NCBI RefSeq assembly: GCF_019397265.1
Contig: NZ_CP068985.1
Location: 3,824,501 to 3,888,500, forward strand
Direction: 5' to 3'
DNA: 64,000 nucleotides
From: Nonomuraea coxensis DSM 45129
GTDB lineage: Bacteria > Actinomycetota > Actinomycetes > Streptosporangiales > Streptosporangiaceae
Shown: positions 17,038-24,746 of the stretch, one piece after another
Layout: each line of letters opens with the position of its first letter
Position numbering within the stretch: position 1 is the first letter of the stretch
Notes under the pieces: generated by a model
The model's input: only the letters and a program-made list of their open reading frames with translations
What the model was told of the DNA's origin: nothing
The model's database searches: none
Translations under genes and position numbers: made by a program

Positions 17038-20000
17038 CCGTCACCGAGCTGACCAGGGCGCGGGCCGCGCGCGGCGGGGAGGCCCGCTGGACGCCGGAGC
17101 GCGCCGGGATACTCAACGTCTGGCGCTACTACGACGAGGTGTTCGAGTTCCACCGGGGCCGGCTGCTGCTGCGCGGCCCCAACGGCAGCGGCAAGTCCAA
17201 GGTGCTGGAGCTGCTGCTGCCGTACGTGCTGGACGCGAGCCTCAAGCCGAGCCGGCTGTCCACGTTCGGCGGCGCCGAGCGCACCATGCACTGGAACCTC
17301 ATGGGCGACGGCGCGGCCGGCGTCACCCGGGCGGGCTTCGTCTGGCTGGAGTTCCGGCACGCCGACGGCCGCTGGTTCACCTGCGGCGCCCGGCTCCAGG
17401 CCACCGTCCACACCACGAACGTCACCGCCTCCTACTTCACCCTCACCGGGGCCAGGATCGGCGTGCCCGGCGGGATCCGGCTGACCGGCGACGGCGGCCA
17501 CCCGCTCACCCGCGCCCAGCTCGCCGAGGAGCTGGGGGAGGCGGGCACGGTGCACGAGTCCGCCGAGGCGTACCGGGCCGTGGTGCGCCGGACCCTCTAC
17601 CCGCGGCTGAACGAGCAGCGCTACGACGCGCTCCTGACCGCGTTGCGCCAGCTCCGCACCCCCAAGCTGTCCGAACGCCTCGACCCCGGCCTGCTGTCCG
17701 ACCTGCTGTCCAGCGCGCTGCCGCCGCTCGGCGAGGACGAGCTCCGCGACCTCGCCGACGGGTTCGAACGCCTGGAGCGGCAGCGCGAGGAACTGCGGCT
17801 GCTCGACAGGGACGTGGCGGAGACCGACCGGCTCGCCGCCCGGCAGCGCGACTACGCCCGGCGGGTCCTGCGGGCGGCGGCCGCCGCCGTCCTGGAGACC
17901 CGCGCCGAGCTGGACGCGCGGGCCGAGGAGAGCGCGGCCCGGCGCGCGGCGCTGCGGGAGGCCGAGGAGGAGCTGCGGGCGGCGACCCTGCGGCTGGGGG
18001 AGGAGGAGGCGCGGGAGCTGGCGCTGGCGGCGCGGATCGACGGGCTGAAGGAGAGCGAGGCGTACCGGGGCGGGAACGGCCTGCACCGGCTGCGCGAGGA
18101 GGCGCGGCGCGCCCACGAGGCGGCGGCGGCGCTGCGCGACCAGGCGGGCGCGGCGGCGCGGGCGGCGGCGGCCAGGGAACGCCTCTCGCTCCGCGCCGCC
18201 GCGGCCGCCCGCGCCGCGGCGGCGCTCGCCGACCGGGCCCGCGCCGAGGCCCGCGACGCCGCCCGGCGAGCCGGTCTCCTCAGCGCCCACGACCTCTTCG
18301 CCGAGGACACTCCCGAAGAGGCCGCCGCCGCGCCCGGCCCGAGCACCAGAGAGGGGGCGTGGGCGGCGCGCGAGCTGGTACGGGCCGCGGTGAGCAGCAG
18401 GGCCGCGCAGATCCGGGAGGTCAGGGTCGCGGCGCTCGCGCACGAGGAGGCGGCCGGCCGCCGTGCCTCCGCCGAGCGGGACCGCGACCAGGCCAGGGAC
18501 GCCCTCGACGCCGCCCGCGAGACCAGGGAACGCGCCGGCCGCCTGTGCGACGAACGTCTCAAGGACCTGGCCGCCGCCCTCGCCGAATGGGCGGCCGGCT
18601 GCCTCCACCTGCGTCTCGACCCCGGCCGCCTGGCCGCCCTCGCCGGCGATCCAGGCGCGGCCGACGAGGCGGTGGCGGAGGCCAGGATCGGTGCCGCCGT
18701 CCGGATGGCGGCCCGTGAGCACCAGCTCACCACCGTGCGCGACAACCTGGCGAAGGAACGGGCCGAGCTGGCCGCGGAACGCCTCAGCCTCGACGAGCGG
18801 GCCGTCCTTCCGCCGCGCGTTCCCCACACCCGCGCCCCGGCCGCTCGCGAGGGACGTCCGGGTACGCCGCTGTGGCGGGCGGTCGGGTTCCGGCCGGGCG
18901 TCGATCACGGCGTCCAGGCCGCCGTGGAGGCCGCCCTGGAGGCGTCGGGCCTGCTCGACCTGTGGCTGCTGCCGGACGGCGGGTTCGCCGCGGACTGGCA
19001 CGACGCGCTCGGCGCGGACGGGCACGGCGGGTTCGGTGCGGACGGGCACGACGCGTTCGCCGTGGCCGCGCTGTCGTGTCCCGCGCCCGGCCCGAGCCTC
19101 GCCGACGTGCTGCTCGCCGAGCCGGGCTCCCCGGCCCCGGTGGAGGCCGTGCTGGCGGCGGTCGCGTACGCGCCCACCGCCACGGGCGTCGATCATCCGG
19201 CCGTCATCGGCGCGGACGGCACCTGGCGGCTCGGCCCCGCGGCCGGCCGGTGGGCCAAGCCCGAGCCCTCGTACGTCGGCGCCGCCGCCCGCGAGCGGGC
19301 CCGCCGCCGCCGGATCGCCGAGCTGGACGAACGGCTGAGCGACGTGGCGGGACTCATCGCCGAGTGCGGGCACCTCCTCACCGTTCTCGCCGGCGACCGC
19401 GACGCCCTGGCCGCCGAGCTGCGGCGCCGACCCGATCGCGGACCGTACGACGCCGCCGCCCGCGCCCTGGACGCGGCCGTCGCGAAGGTCGCGCTGCTGG
19501 AGGACCGGCTGCGCGCGGGCGAGGAACGGCTGCGCGGGCGCGAGGCGGAGGTCGTCCTGGCGCTGCGCCGGGTCACCGAACAGGCCGCCGCGCACGCCCT
19601 GCCGACGGCCCTGCCCGCCCTGGACGGGCTGGAGGAGGCGCTGCGCGCCGCCGAGACCGCCGCCGCCGTACGGCACGAGCGCCGAGCCGACGCCCGCGCC
19701 GCCCGGGAACTGGCCGCCTACGCCGCCGAGACCGCCCGTGAGTACGAGGACCTGGCGGTACGCGCCGTCGAACGAGCCGAGGAAGCGGCGGCGTCGGCCA
19801 TCACCCTGGCCGAACGCCTCGCCGCCGTCGAGTCAGCCGTGGGCCCGGCCGCGAGATCCACCACCAGGCCCAGGAACGACCCCCCGGCACGGCCCGCCAT
19901 AGGGCCCGCCATGGGGTCAGCCGTGGGACCGGCCGCCATGGGGCCAGCCGCCGTGGGGCCGGCCACAGGCTCGGCTGCGGGGCCCGCAGCGGTGGAGCCC

Positions 20001-21332
20001 GCAGCCGGGCCCGCAGCCGGGCCCGTTGCCGGGCCCGGCGACGACGCCGACCGGCTCCGGGTGCTCGAAGGGCTTCACGATGCCCAGGCCGCGCACCGCG
20101 CCTCCCGCCGCCTCGTCAAGTCGCTCAACGAGGACCTGGCCCGCCTCAACGCCCGCCTCGGCCGGCTGCAGGGCGAGCTCGCCGCCTCCGAGGAGAAGCA
20201 CGCCGGGGCGGAACGCGCGTACGACGCGGCCCGCGCCCGCTTCCACCGCCTCACCGCCGGCCACCTCCCGTCCGACGCCGCACTGCCCCCCGGAGCGGCC
20301 GAGGCGCCGGCGGGCCCGGTGGAGGCGGCCCGGCGCCTGGCCGACCACCTCGGCGCGGTGCCGTACGAGCCGCGTCACCTCCGCGAGGCCGAGACCCGTC
20401 TCCGGGACGCCGTCCATCACGCCAGGGAGGCGCTCGCCCACCGGGCGACCCTGGAGCTGGCGCACGACGACGACGTCCAGGTGCTCACCGCGAGCACCGG
20501 CGGCGCGCGCACCGGGGTGGCCGCGCTCGCCGAGGCGCTGCGCGCGGAGCGGGACGCGCGCACGTCGGGCGGCACGCAGGCGGAGCGGGACCTGTTCGAC
20601 CGCATGCTGGGCGGCGCCACCCGCCGTCACCTGGCCGACCGCGTCAGGCAGGCGACCGCCCTGGTCGAGGACATGAACCGGCGCCTGGAACGGGTCCGCA
20701 CCGCCTCCCGCCTCGCGGTCCGGCTGGCCTGGCAGGTGGACCCGGCCCAGCCCGCGGGCACCAGGCACGCCCGTGACCTGCTGCTGCGCGACCCGTCCGG
20801 CCTGGACGAGACGGCCCGCGAGGCCCTGTACGCCTTCTTCCGCGACCGGGTGGAGGAGGCGCGGGCCGACGACTCCCCGGCGAGCTGGGAGGACCAGCTC
20901 GCGGCGGTGCTCGACTACACCTCCTGGCACCGGTTCACGGTCCGGCTCGACCGCGGCGACGGCCAGGGCTGGCAGGACCTCACCAGGAAGCTGCACGGCG
21001 CGCTGTCGGGCGGGGAGAAGGCGATCGCGCTGCACCTGCCGCTGTTCGCCGCCGTGGCCGCGCACTATCAGGCCGATCCGGGATGCCCCCGGTTCATCCT
21101 GCTGGACGAGGTGTTCGTGGGCGTGGACCGGACGAACCGCGGCCAGGTCTTCGAGCTGCTGGTGGACCTGGGGCTGGACCTCGTGCTGACCTCCGATCAC
21201 GAGTGGTGCGACTATCGCGAGCTCGACGGGATCGCCATCCACCAGCTCATCACCGGCGACGGCGACGACGCCGTGACGACGGCCCGCTTCGTCTGGAACG
21301 GCCACCGCACCGCCCCCACCGATCCCGGCTAG
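17034..21332 (+). CDS. jetC: Wadjet type III JetC-like SMC-family ATPase (TIGR02680)
   Basis: A 1432-residue SMC/MukB-like ATPase predicted to power DNA loop extrusion. Walker A GPNGSGKSK is at residues 48-56. Two long Ala/Arg/Glu-rich coiled-coil arms flank a central hinge region. The ABC signature ALSGGEKA is near residue 1322, with Walker B FILLDEVFVGVD near 1353 and an H-loop LTSDHEW after it. The catalytic head is therefore intact. Two low-complexity inserts are visible: a GADGH repeat near 660-675 and a roughly 70-residue Gly-Pro-Ala-rich block at about 935-1002 within a coiled-coil arm. The gene ends 19 bases before a convergent PfkB gene, so no jetD (DUF2399 nuclease) follows. Confidence 0.88.
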   Translation: MTVTELTRARAARGGEARWTPERAGILNVWRYYDEVFEFHRGRLLLRGPNGSGKSKVLELLLPYVLDASLKPSRLSTFGGAERTMHWNLMGDGAAGVTRAGFVWLEFRHADGRWFTCGARLQATVHTTNVTASYFTLTGARIGVPGGIRLTGDGGHPLTRAQLAEELGEAGTVHESAEAYRAVVRRTLYPRLNEQRYDALLTALRQLRTPKLSERLDPGLLSDLLSSALPPLGEDELRDLADGFERLERQREELRLLDRDVAETDRLAARQRDYARRVLRAAAAAVLETRAELDARAEESAARRAALREAEEELRAATLRLGEEEARELALAARIDGLKESEAYRGGNGLHRLREEARRAHEAAAALRDQAGAAARAAAARERLSLRAAAAARAAAALADRARAEARDAARRAGLLSAHDLFAEDTPEEAAAAPGPSTREGAWAARELVRAAVSSRAAQIREVRVAALAHEEAAGRRASAERDRDQARDALDAARETRERAGRLCDERLKDLAAALAEWAAGCLHLRLDPGRLAALAGDPGAADEAVAEARIGAAVRMAAREHQLTTVRDNLAKERAELAAERLSLDERAVLPPRVPHTRAPAAREGRPGTPLWRAVGFRPGVDHGVQAAVEAALEASGLLDLWLLPDGGFAADWHDALGADGHGGFGADGHDAFAVAALSCPAPGPSLADVLLAEPGSPAPVEAVLAAVAYAPTATGVDHPAVIGADGTWRLGPAAGRWAKPEPSYVGAAARERARRRRIAELDERLSDVAGLIAECGHLLTVLAGDRDALAAELRRRPDRGPYDAAARALDAAVAKVALLEDRLRAGEERLRGREAEVVLALRRVTEQAAAHALPTALPALDGLEEALRAAETAAAVRHERRADARAARELAAYAAETAREYEDLAVRAVERAEEAAASAITLAERLAAVESAVGPAARSTTRPRNDPPARPAIGPAMGSAVGPAAMGPAAVGPATGSAAGPAAVEPAAGPAAGPVAGPGDDADRLRVLEGLHDAQAAHRASRRLVKSLNEDLARLNARLGRLQGELAASEEKHAGAERAYDAARARFHRLTAGHLPSDAALPPGAAEAPAGPVEAARRLADHLGAVPYEPRHLREAETRLRDAVHHAREALAHRATLELAHDDDVQVLTASTGGARTGVAALAEALRAERDARTSGGTQAERDLFDRMLGGATRRHLADRVRQATALVEDMNRRLERVRTASRLAVRLAWQVDPAQPAGTRHARDLLLRDPSGLDETAREALYAFFRDRVEEARADDSPASWEDQLAAVLDYTSWHRFTVRLDRGDGQGWQDLTRKLHGALSGGEKAIALHLPLFAAVAAHYQADPGCPRFILLDEVFVGVDRTNRGQVFELLVDLGLDLVLTSDHEWCDYRELDGIAIHQLITGDGDDAVTTARFVWNGHRTAPTDPG
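19840..20040. repeat. Gly-Pro-Ala low-complexity expansion inside jetC
   Basis: Degenerate repeats of GGGCCCGC/GCAGCCGGGCCC type encode a GPA/GSA-rich segment that interrupts the C-terminal coiled-coil arm. It is in frame and proline-rich, so it should break the coiled coil locally. Confidence 0.7.
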
Positions 21333-21351
21333 CCGTCACCTGGCGGCGCGG

Positions 21352-22302
21352 TCAGCCCGGGTCGTCGGAGCCGGTGGCCAGTTGGGCGGCCCAGGGTGGG
21401 TCGGCGCCGAGAACCGTGCAGGTCAGGGCCGCCACGCGGGCCGCGAACGTCGCCGCCTCCACCGCCGTCCCCAGGTCCAGGCCGTCCAGCCGCCCGCCGA
21501 GCAGGCCGCCGGCGTGCAGGCGGTGCAGGAGGCCGGCCGTGAAGGAGTCGCCCGCGCCGACCGTGTCCACGACCTCGACCTCGGGGGCGGGCACGGTGGC
21601 GCGCTCGCCGTCCAGGGAGACCAGCGCGCCCGCGGCCCCCCGCGTGACGACCACGAGACGGGCCCCCGCCTCGTGCCAGGTGTCGCAGGCGTGTTCCGGC
21701 GGCACCCCCGGCAGCAGGACATCCAGGTCGTCGTCGCTGAGCCTGAGGATGTCGGCCCACGCGCACCAGCGCGCCACCTGGTAGTCGTCCTTGGCGGCGA
21801 GGCTGGGGCGGACGTTCGGATCGACCGAGATCGTGGCGTGCGCGGACGCGGCCCGCGCGAACTCCTCGATCGCCGCCCGCCCCGGCGCCCTGACCAGGGC
21901 GAGGGAGCCGGTGTGCAGGCACGCGGCGGCGCCGAGGCGGGCCGGGGCCAGCTCGTCCCGGCTCCACTGCCAGTCGGCGGCGCCCTCGGCGTAGAAGGTG
22001 TAGCCGGCCCGTCCGTCCGCGTCGAGGGCGGCGACGGCGAGCGTGCTCGGCTCGGCGGCCTCGACGCACCCCGACAGGTCCACGCCCGAGGACGTCAGAT
22101 GCCCGCGGAACAGGCCGCCGAAGACATCCCGGGAGACGCGGCCGAGGAAGCGCGCCGGGGTGCCGAGGCGGGCCAGCGCCACGGCCGTGTTGGCGGGGCC
22201 GCCGCCCGGCAGCACCCGCAGCCCCAGCCCGCCGCCGTCAGGGGAAGCCGAGGGCCGGGTGGCGAAGGCGTCCGCGACGCACTCACCCAGGACAGCGATC
22301 AT
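21352..22302 (-). CDS. PfkB family carbohydrate kinase (fructokinase-like)
   Basis: A 316-residue ribokinase/PfkB family sugar kinase. The N-terminal motif GLRVLPGGGPANTAVALARL binds substrate. The C-terminal signature DTVGAGDSFTAGLL holds the catalytic aspartate and the anion hole. The segment FYAEGAADWQWSRDEL resembles fructokinases, but substrate cannot be fixed from sequence. The ATG start is supported by GGAAAGG upstream. Its end nearly abuts the convergent jetC end, where a jetD gene might have been expected. Confidence 0.9.
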   Translation of the reverse strand: MIAVLGECVADAFATRPSASPDGGGLGLRVLPGGGPANTAVALARLGTPARFLGRVSRDVFGGLFRGHLTSSGVDLSGCVEAAEPSTLAVAALDADGRAGYTFYAEGAADWQWSRDELAPARLGAAACLHTGSLALVRAPGRAAIEEFARAASAHATISVDPNVRPSLAAKDDYQVARWCAWADILRLSDDDLDVLLPGVPPEHACDTWHEAGARLVVVTRGAAGALVSLDGERATVPAPEVEVVDTVGAGDSFTAGLLHRLHAGGLLGGRLDGLDLGTAVEAATFAARVAALTCTVLGADPPWAAQLATGSDDPG

Positions 22303-22354
22303 CGCGCCGCCTTTCCGTGGCCGTGGCCGGGGCGCCGGCGCCGGCGCTGCGTGG

Positions 22355-23179
22355 TCAGTGGCGCAGGCCCGTGAACAGGTCCTCCTCGTGGGCGGGGGTC
22401 TTCACCTTGGACAGCACCCGCTCGAACGCCTCGTGCGAGAACGCCCGCTGCTGCGTCTCCTCCGGCATGCGCAGCAGGAAGATGTTCTCGCCCTGGCTCT
22501 CGTGCGCCCGCAGCGCCTTGAGCTTGCGCTCGGTGTAGGGGGCCACGTCGACGATCGTGGTGACCCGCTCGTCAGGGGTGCCGAAGTCGTCGGGGAGCTC
22601 GAAGTCGCCCACGTCGACGCCGCTGTCGCGCATCAGCTCGAACATCTGCCGCATCGCCGAACGCGGCATCGCGGTGTAGTAGAACTTGTCGGGGATGCCG
22701 GTCGACTCGACGGCCGCCGCGGTGATCCGGTGCGTCTGCACGTGGTCGGGGTGGCCGTAGCCGCCGCCGCCCGTCTCGTCGTACGTCACCACGACCTGCG
22801 GCCGGTAGCGCTCGATCAGGGCGGCCAGCCGGCCCGCCGCCTCCTCCACCGGGACGTTGGCGAACGCGTCGGGATGCCCGTTGCCCGCCCATCCGTCCAT
22901 GCCGGAGTCGCGGTAGCCGAGCAGCTCCAGATGGTCGATGCCCAGGTGGGTGACCGATTCGCGTAGCTCGGCCAGGCGGCGGGCGGCCACCGCCGCGTCG
23001 TCGTGGCCGTCCTCGCCCGGTTTGACGCCGCCCTCGCCGTCGCCCTGCTCGCCGTTGGTGCAGGTGACCAGCACGGTGCGGACGCCCTCCTCGGTGTAGC
23101 GGGCCAGGATGCCGCCGGTGCTGAGGCATTCGTCGTCGGGGTGGGCGTGGACGACCATGAGCGTGAGTTCCCGATCCAT
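22355..23179 (-). CDS. PIG-L/LmbE family deacetylase
   Basis: A 274-residue zinc-dependent N-acetylglucosaminyl deacetylase family protein. The metal and catalytic motif AHPDDE is at residues 12-17, and the third metal ligand lies in GYGHPDHVQTH. The long loop NGEQGDGEGGVKPGEDGHDD is also typical. The family includes mycothiol enzymes MshB and Mca. This protein has about the right size for Mca and is plausible for mycothiol conjugate detoxification, but the opening CLSTGGILARY differs from both, so I give no symbol. A perfect 24-bp palindrome lies about 71 bases upstream of the start. Confidence 0.87.
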   Translation of the reverse strand: MDRELTLMVVHAHPDDECLSTGGILARYTEEGVRTVLVTCTNGEQGDGEGGVKPGEDGHDDAAVAARRLAELRESVTHLGIDHLELLGYRDSGMDGWAGNGHPDAFANVPVEEAAGRLAALIERYRPQVVVTYDETGGGGYGHPDHVQTHRITAAAVESTGIPDKFYYTAMPRSAMRQMFELMRDSGVDVGDFELPDDFGTPDERVTTIVDVAPYTERKLKALRAHESQGENIFLLRMPEETQQRAFSHEAFERVLSKVKTPAHEEDLFTGLRH

Positions 23180-23249
23180 GGGGCGAAACCCTACCCGGCC
23201 CCGCCGACATTCCCTTCCAACCCCCGCCCCGCCCCCCGACCACGCCCGT

Positions 23250-23273
23250 TCGCCTCAGACCGGTCTGAGGCGA
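23250..23273. promoter_or_regulatory. Perfect 24-bp palindrome
   Basis: TCGCCTCAGACC at 23250-23261 is followed directly by its exact reverse complement at 23262-23273. It lies about 71 bases upstream of the PIG-L gene and 55 bases past the stop of the recombinase-like gene, both on the minus strand. It could be an operator for the deacetylase gene or a terminator for the recombinase gene. The absence of a spacer favours a protein-binding site slightly. Confidence 0.55.
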
Positions 23274-23327
23274 GGAGGGGACGGGGCCGGGCATGGGGGG
23301 CACGGGGGCCGGGCGGGGGCGGGCTGG

Positions 23328-24557
23328 TCAGCGGGGGTTCAGCAGGTCGGTGAGGTTGGTGGCGCGGAGCATGGCCGGGGTGAGGCGGCGGGCGCGGTGT
23401 TCGGGGACGCCGCCGGCGCGGGCCGCGGCCGTGAGCGCGGTGCCGAGCCAGGCGGTGTCGAGCGCGCGGCCGTCCGGGCGGCGGATCAGCGGCTCGCCCG
23501 CCGGGCGGCTGGCGCACAGGACGCGCAGCAGCGGCCGGGCCAGCGGCGTGACCAGGAAGGCGGCGACGTCGTCCCGGCCGTGGTTGACGGTGACGACGGC
23601 CGGCTGGCCGGTGGTGCCGTCGGGCACGGTGCGCACGTCCTGCCGGGTCAGCCCGGCGAGGGCCTCGACGGCGGCGCCGGTCAGCTCCAGGAGCGCGACG
23701 GCCGCCGCCTCCGTGGTGCGGCCGTCCGCCGCGAGGCGGGCGACGCCCTGGCGGAGCAGCCGCCGCTCCTCGGGAGTCACCGCGGCGCCGTTGCCGGAGC
23801 GGGCCGGCGAGGAGCCGGCGACCTGGTTGTGCCGGACGACGCCGCAGCGCCAGGCGTAGGTGTAGAACGACAGCAGGGCGGCCCGCTTGCGGCTCACCGT
23901 CTTGCTGGTGAGCGGCCTTCCCGGGCTGCGGGGGACGCCGCCGGTGCGGGCGGCCTCGCAGTACGCCTCCAGATGGGCGCCGGTGACGGCCAGGAGCTCG
24001 ACGCCCGGCTCGGCCGCCTGCAGCCAGCGCAGGAACGACGCCATCACCTGGAACGCCACCTGACGGGCGGCGGCGGACGGCTTGCCGCGCAGCCAGGCGG
24101 ACACCGTACGGCGGGCGAGCGGGTCGAGGGCGTCCACCAGGTCCACGTCGGAGCCCGGCACCTCGCCCCCGTCGCGGGGACGGCGGCGCGGCCGGAGCCC
24201 GGGGATCTCCCCGATGCTTCCCTGCTCGGCGTCCCCCGGCCCGTCGCCCTCGGCGCGGGCGGGGCGGGCGGCGGAGGCCGGTAAGCGATGGCCGGGCGTC
24301 GCGGGGCCCGCGTCCGGCGACGGCGTGACCGGCGGAACGGGCGTGCCAGGGGTGCGGGCGGAGCCGCGTACGGTCTCCCGCCTGGGCAGGCCGCTCTCCC
24401 TGCGGACCGGGACGTCCTGGCCGCCGGCGGGAGCGGGGGAGGGGCCGGTGCGGGGGTCGCCTTCGCGCATGGTCAGCATGTGATCGGCACCGGGCGGGTC
24501 CGTCCGCGGAGGGCGCGGCCGGGTGGGGCGTCGGCGACGGCGGGCGTCCATGGGCAC
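23328..24557 (-). CDS. Degenerate tyrosine recombinase-like protein
   Basis: Up to 409 residues. The first 140 are a Pro/Arg/Gly-rich tail with no domain. Then come a SAM-like core-binding domain (RTVSAWLRGKPSAAARQVAF, KTVSRKRAALLSFYTYAWR) and a catalytic-domain remnant. Key residues are missing. The first catalytic arginine motif reads ELTGAAVEALAGL, and the HxLRHT box reads TPAMLRAT. The protein stops about where the nucleophilic tyrosine helix should begin. It should be unable to cut DNA, so a DNA-binding role or decay is likely. Start is uncertain: GTG 24557, ATG 24551 and ATG 24479 are all in frame, none with a good ribosome-binding site. No attachment site or tRNA is adjacent. Confidence 0.72.
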   Translation of the reverse strand: MPMDARRRRRPTRPRPPRTDPPGADHMLTMREGDPRTGPSPAPAGGQDVPVRRESGLPRRETVRGSARTPGTPVPPVTPSPDAGPATPGHRLPASAARPARAEGDGPGDAEQGSIGEIPGLRPRRRPRDGGEVPGSDVDLVDALDPLARRTVSAWLRGKPSAAARQVAFQVMASFLRWLQAAEPGVELLAVTGAHLEAYCEAARTGGVPRSPGRPLTSKTVSRKRAALLSFYTYAWRCGVVRHNQVAGSSPARSGNGAAVTPEERRLLRQGVARLAADGRTTEAAAVALLELTGAAVEALAGLTRQDVRTVPDGTTGQPAVVTVNHGRDDVAAFLVTPLARPLLRVLCASRPAGEPLIRRPDGRALDTAWLGTALTAAARAGGVPEHRARRLTPAMLRATNLTDLLNPR

Positions 24558-24718
24558 GGCACGAGGTTCACGGGGGTGGCCGTCGCGGCGGCACGGCGAG
24601 TGCGACGACCCGAGCCTGGCAGACCGATCATGATCTCGATCTTCTCACGAACGCCGCCTCAAGAAGACCTCGACAGCCCACAGGTCTCCTGGGAATCGGC
24701 GGTCACAGCCCTTGCCGC

Positions 24719-24732
24719 TGAGTCATGAGTCA
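24719..24732. repeat. Tandem TGAGTCA pair
   Basis: TGAGTCA occurs twice head to tail, and each copy is itself nearly palindromic. It lies between the TPR gene stop and the recombinase-like gene start, about 160 bases upstream of the latter. A regulatory role is speculative. Confidence 0.3.
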
Positions 24733-24746
24733 GTCGATCCCGCCGG

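Noticed and set aside
13970..21332. Naming the SMC locus MukBEF or SbcCD
   Set aside because: The two small partners match DUF2397 and DUF2398, not MukE/MukF or SbcD, and the gene order is that of Wadjet type III.
22355..23179. Calling the PIG-L protein mca or mshB
   Set aside because: Its N-terminal motif region fits neither closely enough to decide without an alignment.
23328..24557. Recombinase-like gene as evidence of an integrated mobile element
   Set aside because: There is no tRNA, direct-repeat attachment site, phage or conjugation gene nearby, and catalytic residues are missing.
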